From Amorphophallus konjac (taxonomy: Eukaryota > Streptophyta > Magnoliopsida > Alismatales > Araceae): a stretch of 64,000 bases of DNA. The notes beneath the pieces are model-generated. The model ran no database searches. It was not told where the DNA came from and saw only the letters and a list, made by a program, of their open reading frames with translations. The translations under genes were made by a program, and so were the position numbers. The stretch lies in contig CM040123.1 of assembly GCA_022559845.1 (NCBI GenBank), positions 316,305,933 through 316,369,932 of the forward strand. The letters are read 5' to 3'. This document shows, in pieces, positions 22,772 through 34,211 of this stretch (the stretch's first letter is position 1; each line of letters begins with the position of its first letter).

Positions 22772-23725
22772 TCATTCATCTTTTCCATATTCCTCTTTGC
22801 TCGGCCCTTTGTATCCTAGGCCGCCCCGGAGAATAAGCTTGTGATGTTTGATGGGCTTTACCCTACCCTGGAGGTTAACACCCGGGCCCTTGCCAATTCT
22901 GTATCCCATTTTCATCAAAATATTACATCCTGGGGTATTTATCAAATTCTTCTTTTTCTTGCCCTTGGAGGGTAGGGGTGAGATCAAAGCCGATGCAGGT
23001 GTTGTGATTGGAGGCCTTAGAAAATCTTGTCGCGGATCGGCAAAATCTAACACTGACAACAAAGGCCTATTAGCCGGCCATATGGATGGTACTGACGTTG
23101 CTGAGTGTATATCCTCCGACGGCAGAATAGGCATGCTTGTAACTTTGATGATGCGCCCTTTATGTGGAAACTTTATGCATTGATGATTCGTGGAGGGTAC
23201 GGCATCAAGTTCTTGAATATAAGGGTGACCCAAAATACCATTGAAGGTTGGATCCATATCAAGAATGTAGAAATCTACTGTAATCGAGATTGGACCCAAC
23301 CCTACTTTTAGAGTAATCATGCCCAGCGTAGGTTTCTTCATATTATCATAAGCAGTGACTGTAATAGTAGATGGCCGAATCTGACTGTCCGGAATGCCAC
23401 ACATCTTCAGAGTGCTGGGAGGAAGCACATTGATGGATGCTCCGGTATCCACCAAGCATTGTTTAATTGCCATCTTGTTAATGTCAACTGTGATGCATAA
23501 GGCATATTTCCTGGCTGGCTTTGGAGCTAATTCATGTTCATGGAAAATAATGGCCGGCTGACCACTTGCTGGAGTCAGGACTGATGTAATATGTTCTGCT
23601 GGAATATCCTCATTTACCATCACCTTCTGTAAGTACTCTTTCAAAGCCTGCTGGTGAATGGTGGATCTTTTTATCAGTTCCAAAATAGAAATCCTTGCCG
23701 GGGTCTTGTCTAGGTGCTTTAACAA
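22772..23725 (-). pseudogene. pro: Tat1 aspartic protease with C-terminal G-patch-like motif
   Basis: The protease would process the polyprotein. The active site reads CLVDTGASINVLPPSTL, intact DTG with the usual hydrophobic context, then VDFYILDMDPTFNGILGHPYI as the flap and C-terminal part. After a Pro-rich spacer it reads ILMKMGYRIGKGPGVNLQGR, which has the glycine spacing of a G-patch, a nucleic-acid-associated module found after some retroelement proteases. The open stretch is 317 aa, the longest undamaged part of Tat1. Confidence 0.85.
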
Positions 23726-24692
23726 GTCATATTGAGTGCTCGGTATGGATTCTGTTCTTACTCCTGTTCCTCTTGCCCCTATGTGGGCTCTGGCTCCCTT
23801 TGTGGGAATACACGATGGAACATCCGTCCACTACAGAGCACCATGGTTTGTGATGATCGCGCCTCTGTCGGGTTGCGGTTAGGCGGAGGATTGGTGGATG
23901 AGGAAGATGGGATATTGGGGTTAACAGCTGCTGGAAGAGTGACCAAAGAAGGAACCCTTATGAGGGAGCTTGTACGTTGCTGAGTAGTGGTAACTGAAGG
24001 GATAATAGTAGAAGGGGTACAGGGCGCCTGAACGAATGAAGGAGGCGTAGGCCGAATGAGGAGAGGCCTAGGTAAAAATGAGGGATTTACGGGTTGTGGT
24101 GTAGGAACTTTTACTGGCGGATGGTTGCTGGTAGCAGTGGAGGGGTTAGGTATTGGTGAGGGACGAATGAGGAGTGGCCTGGACGTCAAAGGCAAGGGGT
24201 TGGTGATAGGAGGGGGAGTTTGTTGTGGTGTGGAAGATGATGGAGGATGAATGAGGAGAGGTCTAGCTGGTAAAGGGTTAGTGGTAGTAGAGGGAATTTG
24301 GTTAGTGGTACGCAAAAGGGGAGGGGCTAGTTGGGGAGAAGGCGTTGGATGGAGGGATGTCCTTAACAGACGGGGTGGTTGAGTGAGAGTTTGGTTTATT
24401 GCCCCGACAGAGGCGTTCTCTTCGTGCCACCCTTGTCCTCTTTCCACTTCATGGAAGGAGGTAACAGGGTTTACTTGCTGGTTCGGAGGGTGCTCCGGTA
24501 ATAAATTATGGACAATCCCCATGTCCGGTTGAGGTGCGGGAGCTTGCTGCTGTTGAGGAGGAGGTGGAACTTGCTGCTGAGGCGGCTGCAGAGCCTACTG
24601 CTGTCAGGGAGGTCTTCGTGTCTTCAAAGTGGCAATAAACGGCCTCATCTCATCCCAATTAATACCACCCTGATCATTCAAATCATAAATAT
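23726..24692 (-). pseudogene. gag: Tat1 gag C-terminal, proline-rich region
   Basis: The frame carries repeated PRPLLIRP-like blocks, many PP and TTTNPL stretches and a Gln-rich start. It links the gag zinc-motif region to protease. Two stops occur near 24597-24604. At 24692 the frame is cut by the Tekay-like insertion and resumes at 34014; removing the insert with one copy of ATAAATAT restores the frame. Confidence 0.75.
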
Positions 24693-25429
24693 TATAATGC
24701 CCCGGGATCCGATCCCCAATTTTTTTGGGGGATATTTTTTTTTCTTTTCTTTCTTTTATCGGACCCCAAAGCAATCACTTCGTACGTATCGCGGAAGCAC
24801 AATATTATGTAACATAAATACGTTTACATGAGAGAGAAATCACAGGTTACAAGAAATGTAGATAAGCATTTCCACCATTCATAATCTCCAAAAAGAGTAC
24901 AGCTTCATGTTCCAAATTACTCAAGAGCCCACATGGGCGTTTCACCCCACACCCTACATATGGCAATACATTGATCGCAACATACCTAGACAGATGGTGC
25001 TAACTCTATTCCTATGCTGCTGCCTCTACCTCAACCTCCTGCTCTATATTTCTGGAAAAATATGTGTCACATGGGTGAGTGTGACGCTCAGTAGGCATCC
25101 TAAACAAACTGGGATCAATTCTGCTTCTATATAATCATTTATATGCATTTTCCTGATGGTAACAGTAGCATAGTACATTTTATATCATCTACTTAAAATA
25201 ACTCAACAAGGAAAGTACAGATTATTTAACTAGTATAAACACCCATGCATGCAGCAAGACCTCAGTACAAGAACAATTTCCTATTATCACATTTTATGAG
25301 AGTTCATATTAATGCCATTCATGGAACCGGACAGCTGCTGCAAACACAGGAGGCCCACACACACAACGAACGAAAGAGTACTGCGCAGACCCAGGAGTGA
25401 ACTCTTACCTAGATTCTTGTGGCCCAGTG

Positions 25430-25585
25430 GCGTTACGTATCGCCGTACCACAGAGGCCGCCCCACAATGGGACCGAAGACTGAATCAATAGGATTTTAAA
25501 CCTGGGCATTACGTATCACCGTCCCCTGGGATCTTTTACTTCTGCGGCGTTACATATCGCCGTCCCGCAGAAGGGACCGAAGTCC
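25430..25585. repeat. Three GGCGTTACGTATCGCC-type palindromic units
   Basis: GGCGTTACGTATCGCC, GGCATTACGTATCACC and GGCGTTACATATCGCC each precede GT-C/A-CC and lie about 70 bp apart. The arms GGCG and CGCC pair around a near-palindromic core. A related CGTACGTATCGCGG lies at about 24780. The same set recurs at 30960-31115. Confidence 0.75.
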
Positions 25586-25984
25586 AACCTCACAGAATGC
25601 TGCTCTTTTCCCTTCATGGCATACACATTCTTATTTATCTTATAGTGACTAGCATGATATTTATCATAGTAGACATGCTTTTATTGATTAAGGGGCCAAA
25701 CAAGCTCACAATCATGCTTCTCATAATTTAAACATTCTCACAGATATGCTTCTAATAGTTTAAGAGGGCTAAATATACTTGCAGTCATGTTTGGGTTAGT
25801 ATAGGTTTATCTTTCTAGGCTACACATGCACGGAAAATGATTCATATTTGAAAGTATAGAATTTCTGTGGGTATGAAATATTTACTGTGGTTTACTAACT
25901 TAGCCTTCTGCCATTTTCTAATTTTTTAGATTTTTATGAATTAATATGCCCCCTCAAAATTCTCCCTTTCTCAGTTTCTGGAAA

Positions 25985-27165
25985 TTGGGTCTATTCAGCA
26001 TGTTCACAGACCCCACTAGAACACGCACAGACCTTACTGGAACATGCACAGACCCTGCTTGTGGCCAGGGCCAGACATGTACAGACTTCACTGAAGCATA
26101 CACAGACTTTACTTATGATTTGAACTAAACCTGCACTGACCTCACTAGAATATGCACAGACTTTACTTATGCTTTGAACTAAACCTGCACCGACCTCACT
26201 AGAACATGCACAGACCTCACTTATGATTTGAACTAAACTTGCACCGACCTCACTAGGACATGCACAAACTTCACTGAAACATGCACAGACATTACTTATG
26301 ATTTGAACTAAACCTGCACCGACCCCACTAGAACATGCACAGACCCCATTGGAATATGCACAGACTTTACTATAAAACATGCACAGACTTTACAAAACAT
26401 GCACAGACCTTACCATTACTAGAACATGCACCGACTTTACTATAAAACATGCACAGACTTTACAAAACATGCACAGACCTTAGCATTACTAGAACATGCA
26501 CAGACTTTACTATAAAACATGCACAGACTTTACAAAATATGCACAGACCTTACCATTACTAAAACATGAACATACCTTAAACATGCACAGACTTTATAAA
26601 ACATGCACAGACCTTAAACATGCATAGACTTTATAAAACATGCACAGACCTTACACATGCACAGACTTTATAAAACATGCACAGACCTTAAACATGGACA
26701 GCCTTTACTTTTATGCACAGACCTTAAACATACACAGACTTTATAAAACACGCACAGATCTTAAACATGCATAGACTTTATAAAACATACACAGACTTTA
26801 CAAAACATGCAGAGACCTTACCATTACTAGCACATGCACAGATTTTACTATAAAACATGCACAGACTTTACAAAATATGCACAGACCTTACCATTGCTAA
26901 AACATGCACAAACCTTAAACATGCACAGACTTTATAAAACATGCACAGACCTTACTATACATAGACCTTGCAAACAATGCATAGACCTTACTATGCACAA
27001 ACCATGAAAACAATGCACAGACCTTGTAAATAATGCACAGACCTTACAAACAACACACAGACCCCTTTTACTTACGTATGGACAAAAGTGCATAGACCAT
27101 ACAGACAATACACAGACCTTGTAAATAATGCAAAGACCTTACAAACAACACACAGACCCCTTTCA
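25985..27165 (-). repeat. Degenerate array, plus-strand consensus ACATGCACAGACTTTA
   Basis: Some 60 or more degenerate copies occur at about 15-35 bp spacing. In the element's own direction the unit reads TAAAGTCTGTGCATGT. It shares AAGTCTGTRCAT with the Copia-B array. Here the array lies downstream of the LTR TATA box in the direction of transcription. Confidence 0.88.
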
Positions 27166-27698
27166 CCTAGGGGCTGTGGGGACTTATGAAACCCAAGAGA
27201 ACTTAATGAATGACAGAATCAGAATGAACATGATGGTGGTCCCCACATGCCCTTAATCCCTCTTTTAGAGTGTAAAAATTTTGTTTTAAAACCATTCTAA
27301 TACATCATCGACTCCTAAAGTTTGAGGTTAGGAGCCTACATTTGAGATGTTAACCGACGATCCGGGGATAATATCCACACCCCAGATCCACCTTAGCTTT
27401 ACCCTTCGATCCGGGGATGAGATCCACACCCCAGACCCACCAAGACTTCACTGCAGGTCCACCCTCCTACGTAAGGGCCAAGGTCCCTCACCTCTCTTCC
27501 TTTCACAAGAGGACCCGTAGGTGGCAGAAAATGGAAGATAAGTGTTGCTAAAGGTTGACCACCCATGAAACCCACCTCTTTATATAGCCTCCAAGCCTCC
27601 TAGGTTCTTATCCATGATCCACAAGCCTCCAGCCCGCTCCCAAAGGTCGCTGGTTTAAAGAGGGGTTAATGCTAAGCATCCCTTCGGTTGAACAGAGG

Positions 27699-28440
27699 TG
27701 ACCCTTCATCTACCCGGTCATAGATGCAAGTGGCACACCTTTATGTTGGGAATTAGGTTGAGATGTCTTCATATGAAATGAAGATGACTTCGAGATCTAA
27801 CTCTGGGTTGTGGTTTCATCGAATTTCATGAAATTTAGCATGAGATATGATTTTTGCAATTCTAACATCCATTTCTTGTGTTCCAGTCATGACCCTTCAT
27901 CTACCTGATCATAAATGCGAGTGAGCACATTTTTCTGTTGGGATTTAAGTTGAGATGTCTTCAGATGAAATCAAGAGGACTTCCTGATCTAAAGTTTGGT
28001 GATAGTTTCATTGAATTTCATGAAAGCTAGCATGAGATATGATTTTCACAATATTAACATGTAGTTCCTGTGTTCCAGTCGTGACCCTTCATCTACCTGA
28101 TCATAAATGCGAGTGAGTGCATTTTTCTGTTGGGATTTAGGTTGAGATGTCTTCAGATGAAATCAAGAGAACTTCCTGATCTAAATGTTGGTGATGGTTT
28201 CATTGAATTTCATGAAATCTAGCATGAGATATGATTTTCGCAATATTAACATTCATTTCCCATGTTCCAGTCGTGACCCTTCATCTACCTGATCATAAAT
28301 GCAAGTGAGCACATTTTTCTGTTGGGATTTGGGTTGGGGTGTCTTCAGATGAAATCAAGAGGACTTCCGGATCTAAATTTTGGTGGTAGTTTCATCGAAT
28401 TTCATCAAAAAAAGACGAAGTTATGATATTTCCATTAATT
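27699..28440 (-). repeat. Four tandem repeats of about 191 bp in LTR
   Basis: Units start at 27699, 27890, 28082 and 28274, each with TGACCCTTCATCTACC. The other LTR has only three (33189, 33380, 33572). The one-unit difference accounts for most of the LTR length difference. Confidence 0.85.
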
Positions 28441-28707
28441 ACGTGTGAATTCACCCAATAGTCACACCTCTTCATGATAGCTGGTAGAAAAGGGCTCCGA
28501 ACCATGGGTTCTGTTGCGAATTAGGTTTCCACCTCAACATAAGAGTTTGGACTGAGGGTCCAAGCTTTCTAATGAGCTTAGTTTCATCCCATTCTGATCT
28601 TCCTACGTTGAGTTATGAATTTTCTAATGGTTCTTAGATAATCTATCCAGATTTTCTTATGGGTCTGATTTATTCTCATTTGGGCCAGTGCCCAATTGGC
28701 GGTCATA

Positions 28708-28726
28708 ACATCCTCCCCCCTTAAAA
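28708..28726 (-). promoter_or_regulatory. Polypurine tract of the Tekay-like element
   Basis: On the minus strand TTAAGGGGGGAGGATGT lies directly before the LTR start. Confidence 0.75.
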
Positions 28727-28776
28727 TTATTTCATCCTCAAAATTGAATTGAAAACTTCTCTTTAGGCGGAAAAAT

Positions 28777-29184
28777 TTACTCACCGAATAGTTGACGATA
28801 TTCCTGCCGCATCTTGTCCTTTGACTCCCAAGTTGTTTTCTTGGAATAAGAATTCCTCCATAAGACTTTCACCAGCCGGATGGACTTATTCCTTAATGCA
28901 TGTTCCTTCCGATCTATGATCTCGACGGGCTGCTCCACATACGATAGATCTGCTTGAACTTCTAGGGGCTCATATTCTATTACATGTGAGGCATCTCGAA
29001 CATTACCCTGCGCATGGAGACGTGGAACACCGGATGCACATGTGCTAGAGCGGGCGGGAGTGCAAGTCGATAAGCCACCTCGCCGATCCTGTAGAATCTC
29101 AAGAGGCCCGATGTATCTAGGACTGAGCTTGCCCTTCTTTCCAAATCGCATGACTCCCTTGGTAGGAGACACCTTTAGGACCAC
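28777..29184 (-). pseudogene. pol: Integrase C-terminus with chromodomain-like tail (Tekay/Del)
   Basis: The open stretch contains VLKVSPTKGVMRFGKKGKL, SPRYIGPLEIL, HVIEYEPLEVQADLSY and LVKVLWRNSYSKKTTWESK, typical of the integrase C-terminus and chromodomain of Tekay/Del chromoviruses. The domain is thought to guide integration to particular chromatin. The rest of pol is missing. Part of the text near 29040-29090 is altered (Thr/Pro/Ser-rich), suggesting a local frameshift. Confidence 0.85.
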
Positions 29185-29762
29185 ATGGTCCCCTTCTGCA
29201 ATTTTTTTCTTTAAACATATGAACTGAAATGACTAAGCTCTACAAGGCCCATAACTCCATGTTAAAGCCTACCCACTCAATAATCTGAAAAATGGAGGAC
29301 GATTTCATACATCCTGCAACTCAGAACTTCAAAACTATCTTGGTGAGGCACAGGGCAAACCCATTGATACTGAATGGACATTATCGTTCATGGCAAGACT
29401 AGCACTAACCCCTAGCAGAAGCCCCCTTCTAACTTTGTTAAGCATTTTGTAGCTAGTCGAGGAGCAAGGTCATCAGGTTTAAGTACGCAAATGGGTATCA
29501 TTGTCTAAAATTCATGGCATCAACATAATATCTTGATAGGCATTAAGTATGTCAGAGACAGGAAAAGTAGGACCCTAGATATCAATTTCTTGCTCTGTAC
29601 CTTGAAAAAGAAAAGGGGGAGTACTTAATAGTGGATGGAATGATATCCTTTATCCATTTAGAAGGCCTAACAAACCTGAAGTTGGGATAACCATGACTAG
29701 AGGACATCCTCTTCTATTTACATTCAAGAATCTACGTTGCTAACAATAGCATCTGACATTTT
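29185..29762. other. Internal spacer of the Tekay-like element
   Basis: I see no recognisable coding sequence here. The stretch bridges the integrase remnant and the gag fragment, so a large deletion or replacement lies in it. Confidence 0.55.
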
Positions 29763-29966
29763 CTAATTTCCATCAACTTTCTCCTGCGGTGGTACTGGCC
29801 TCTGCTGAGCCTTCTTAGGGCCGTCCCTCACAAAATGTCTGGCCTCGCCGCATCCATAGCACTTGCCTGCTACCTTCCAACACTCCTGTCCCGGATGGGT
29901 GCATTTACAATGGACACAGAACGGAACCCCCAGCCTGTTCCTTGGTACCGACTTCTGACGTACCAC
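29763..29966 (-). pseudogene. gag: Gag zinc-knuckle fragment of the Tekay-like element
   Basis: It reads CVHCKCTHPGQECW and then CYGCGEARHFVRD, close to the CCHC knuckles of chromovirus Gag; the second unit keeps Cys, Cys and His but lacks the last Cys. Only this nucleic-acid-binding end of Gag remains. Confidence 0.75.
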
Positions 29967-30218
29967 ATTTTCCTGGTCCTGCCTCCCCTCTGTCTACCTA
30001 GGCCTTTTGCCCATCACCTTCTGCTCCTTGGTGACCTATACACAAATATTAATTAGAACCAAACTTAATATGTCATTTAAATCCTTATGGTTTCAACTAT
30101 TACCTATGAGGGTTTGTTTAAATGGGTTATAAATGTACCTCACCCATTTTCACTCTAGCCTACCTCTTCCTCTACTATTTGGACAATTGGAATGGTTGTA
30201 ACTATGGTTTGTCTGTCA

Positions 30219-30233
30219 TGCTCTGATACCACA
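30219..30233 (-). other. Primer binding site, tRNA-iMet type (Tekay-like element)
   Basis: On the minus strand TGTGGTATCAGAGCA follows the 5' LTR end. It matches initiator methionine tRNA, as usual for Tekay. Confidence 0.85.
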
Positions 30234-30235
30234 TT

Positions 30236-33200
30236 TTACTTCCCGAGATCCGATCCCCAATTTTTTTGAGGGATATTTTTTTTCTTTCTTTTATCGGACC
30301 CCAAAGCAATCACTTCGTACGTATCGCGGAAGCACACTATTATGTAACATACATACGTTTACATGAGAGAGAAACCACAGGTTACAAGAAATGTAGATAA
30401 GTATTTCCACCATTCATAATCTCCAAAAAGAGTATAGGTTCATGTTCCAGATTACCCAAGAGCCCACATGGGCGTTTCACCCCACACCCTACATATGGCA
30501 ATACATTGACTGTAGCATACCCAGACAGATGGTGGTAACTCTATTTCTCTATTGCTGCCTCCACCTCAACCTTCTGCTCTATATTTCTTGAAAAACGTGT
30601 GTCACATGGGTGAGTGTGATGCTTAGTAGGCATCCTAAACAAACTGGGATCAACTTTGCATCTATATAATCATTTATATGCAGTTTCCTGATGGTAATAG
30701 TAGCATAGTACATTTTATATCATCTACTTAAAATAACTCAACAAGGAAAGTACAGATTCTTTAACTAGTATAAACACCCATGCATGCAGCAAGACCTCAG
30801 TACAAGAACAATATCCTATTATCACATTTTATGAGATTTCATATTATTGCCATTCATGGAACCGGACAGCTGCTGCAAACACAGGAGGCTCACACACACA
30901 ATGAACAAAAGAGTACTGCGCAGACCCGGGAGCGAACTCCCACCTAGATTCTTGTGGCCCAGTGGCGTTACGTATCGCCGTCCCATAGAGGCCGCCCCAC
31001 AATGGGACCGAAGATTGAATCAATAGGATTTTAAACTAGGGCGTTACGCATCACCGTCCCTTGGGATCTTTTACTTCGGCGGCGTTACGTATCGCCGTCC
31101 TGCAGAAGGGACCAAAGTCCAACCTCACAGAATGCTGCTCTTTTCCCTTCATGGCATACACATTCTTATTTATAATATAGTGACTAGCATGATATTTATC
31201 ATAGTAGACATGCTTTCATTGATTAAGGGGCCAAACAAGCTCAAAGTCATGCTTCTCATAATTTAAACATTCTCACAGATATGCTTCTAATAGTTTAAGA
31301 GGGCGAAACATACTTGCAGTCATGTTCAAGTTAGTATAGGTTTATCCTACACATGCATGGAAAATGATTCATATTTGAAAGTACAGAATTTCTGTGGGTA
31401 TGAAATTTTTACTGTGGTCTACTAACTTAGCCTTCTGCCATTTTCTAATTTTTCAGATTTTTATGAATTAATATGCACCCTCAAAATTCTCCCTTTCTCA
31501 GTTTCTAGAAATTGGGTCTATGCAGCATGTGCACAGACCCCACTAGAACATGCATAGACCTTATTGGAACATGCACGGACCTTACTGGAACATGCACAGA
31601 CCCTGCTTGTGGCCTGGGCCAGACATGCATAGACTTCACTGAAGCATGCACAGACTTTACTTATGATTTGAACTAAACCTGCACTGACCTCACTAGAATA
31701 TGCACAGACTTCACTAAAACATGCGTAGACTTATGCTTTGAACTAAACCTGCATCGACCTCACTAGAACATGCACAGACTTCACTAAAACATGCACAGAC
31801 CTCACTTATGATTTGAACTAAACCTGCACCGACCTCACATGGACATGCACAGACTTCACTGAAACATGCATAGACTTTACTTATGTTTGGAACTAAACCT
31901 GCACCGACCTCACTAGAACATGCATAGACCCCACTGGAATATGCACAGACTTTACTATAAAACATGCACAGACCTTACCATTACTGGAACATGCACCAAC
32001 TTTACTATAAAACATGCGCAAACTTTACAAAACATGCACAGACCTTACCATTACTAGAACATGTACAGACTTTACTATAAAACATGCACAGACTTTACAA
32101 AATATGCACAGACCTTACCATTACTAAAACATGCACAAACCTTAAACATGCATAGACCTTAAACATGCATAGACTTTATAAAACATGCACAGACCTTAAA
32201 CATGCACAGACTTTATAAAACATGCACAGACTTTACAAAATATGCACAGACTTTAGAAAACATGCACATACCTTAAACATGCACAGACTTTATAAAACAT
32301 GCACAGACCTTACCATTACTAACACATGCACAGACTTTACTATAAAACATGCATAGACTTTACAAAATATGCACAGACCTTACCATTATTAAACATGCAC
32401 AACCTTAAATATGCACAAACTTTATAAAACATGCACAGACCTTACTATACATAGACCTTGCAAACAATGCACATACCTTACTATGCACAAACCATGCAAA
32501 CAATGCACAGACCTTGTAAATAATGCACAGACCTTACAAACAACACACAGACCCCTTTTACCTACGTATGGACAAAAGTGCACAAGCCATACAAACAATG
32601 CACAGACCTTGTAAATAATGCACAGACCTTACAAACAACACACAGACCCCTTGCACCTAGGGGATGTGGGGACTTATGAAACCCAAGAGAACTTAATGAA
32701 TGACAGAATCAGAATAAACATGATGGTGCTCCCCACATGCCCTTAATCCCTCTTTTAGAGTGTAAAAATTTTATTTTAAAACCATTCTAATACATGATCG
32801 ACTCCTAAAGTTTGAGGTTAGGTGCCTACATTTGAGATGTTAATCGACGATCCTGGGATAATATCCACACCCCAGATCCACCTCAGCTTTACCCTTCGAT
32901 CTGGAGATGAGATTTACACCCCAGACCCACCAAGACTTCACTGCAGGTCCACCCTCCTACGTAAGGGCCAAGGTCGCTCACCTCTCTTCCTTTCACAAGA
33001 GGACCCGTAGGTGGCAGAAAATGGAAGATAAGTGCTGCTAAAGGTTGACCACCCATGAAACCCACCTCTTTATATAGCCTCCAAGCCTCCCAGGGTCCTA
33101 TCCATGATCCACAAGCCTCTAGCCTGCTCCCAAAGGTCGCTGATTTAAAGAGGGGTTTATGCTAAGCATCCCTTCGGTTGAACAGAGGTGACCCTTCGTC

Positions 33201-34005
33201 TACCCGGTCATAGATGCGAGTGGCACATCTTTCTGTTGGGAATTAGGTTGAGATGTCTTCATATGAAATGAAGATGACTTCGAAATCTAACTCTGGGTTG
33301 TCATTTCATCAAATTTCGTGAACTCTAGCCTGATATATAATTTTTTCAATATTAACATTCATTTCCCCTGTTCCAGTCGTGACCCTTCATCTACCTGATC
33401 AGAAATGCGAGTGAGTGCATTTTTCTGTTGGGATTTAGGTTGAGATGTCTTCCGATGAAATCAAGAGGACTTCCTGATCTAAATTTTGGTGGTGCTTTCT
33501 TCGAATTTCATGAATTCTAGCATGAGATATGATTTTCATAATATTAACATTCATTTCCCATGTTCCAGTCGTGACCCTTCATCTACCTGATCATAAATGC
33601 GAGTGAGCACATTTTTCTGTTGGGATTTGTGTTGGGATGTCTTCATATGAAATCAAGAGGACTTCCTGATCTAAATTTTGGTGGTGGTTTCATCGAATTT
33701 CATTAAATAAAGACGAAGTTATGATATTTCCATTAATTACATGTGAATTCGCCCAATAGTTACACCTCTTCATGATAGCTGGTAGAAAAGGGTTCCGAAC
33801 CATGGGTTCTGGTGTGAATTAGGTTTCCACCTCAACATAAGAGTTTGGGCTGAGGGTCCAAGCTTTCTAATGAGCCTAGATTCATCTCATTCTGATCTTC
33901 TTACCTTAAGTTACGAATTTTCTAATGGTTCTTAGATAATCTATCCAGATTTTCTTATGGGTCTGATTTATTCTCAATTGGGTCATTGCCCAATTGGCGG
34001 TCATA
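30236..34005 (-). repeat. 5' LTR of the Tekay-like element, about 3.8 kb
   Basis: It is homologous to 24693-28707 along its length, with palindromic units (30960-31115), the CATGCACAGACTTTA array (31520-32655), a TATA box (33068-33077) and three about 191-bp repeats (33189-33740). Its PBS-side end (GGGAAGTAAAATG on the minus strand) does not match the end of the other LTR (GGGGCATTATA). Confidence 0.82.
31520..32655 (-). repeat. Degenerate array CATGCACAGACTTTA, second copy
   Basis: This is the counterpart of 25985-27165 with local gains and losses of units. Confidence 0.85.
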
Positions 34006-34013
34006 ATAAATAT

Positions 34014-34206
34014 AATCCTTGAAATGAAAGCAATGGTCTATATTATGACCAGGCTATCGGTGGAAGACACAATATCGAGAAGTATCCACATTAGAAGGCC
34101 ATGCCGTTCTTTCTTTTGGCAAGGTGAGCAGGTTGGCTGCCATGAGGACATTAAAGATGTCAGGAAGACTTTCGGGTAATGGAAGGTATTGGGCCCTTTT
34201 GGGGCC
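34014..34206 (-). pseudogene. gag: Tat1 gag, zinc-motif segment between two insertions
   Basis: The minus strand reads SLPDIFNVLMAANLLTLP and then RYCVFHR, a stop, PGHNIDHCFHFKDYI. The Cys-His spacing matches the single zinc motif of Tat Gag (usually YCxFHxxxGHxTxxCxxL). A stop codon lies inside the motif. The piece is bounded by the Tekay-like element on one side and the solo LTR on the other. Confidence 0.8.
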
Positions 34207-34211
34207 TAGCG

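Larger units (their letters stand above)
24693..28707 (-). repeat. 3' LTR of the Tekay-like element, about 4.0 kb
   Basis: On the minus strand it begins TATGACCGCC and ends near GCATTATA. It contains, in plus coordinates, CGTTACGTATCGCC hairpins (25430-25585), a CATGCACAGACTTTA array (25985-27165), a minus-strand TATA box CTATATAAAG (27578-27587) and four about 191-bp tandem repeats (27699-28440). Confidence 0.82.
24693..34005 (-). mobile_element. Tekay/Del-like chromovirus deletion derivative
   Basis: Long LTRs at 24693-28707 and 30236-34005 flank only 1.5 kb of internal sequence. The internal part holds a PBS, a gag zinc-knuckle fragment, the end of integrase with a chromodomain-like tail, and a purine tract. 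Protease, RT, RNase H and the integrase core are gone. ATAAATAT occurs on both outer flanks (24685-24692 and 34006-34013). It is inserted in Tat1 gag. Confidence 0.85.

Noticed and set aside
25991..26380. Cysteine-rich peptide gene on the minus strand
   Set aside because: The Val-Cys-Ala-Cys pattern is the translation of the GTCTGTGCATG repeat; its counterpart in the other LTR is broken.
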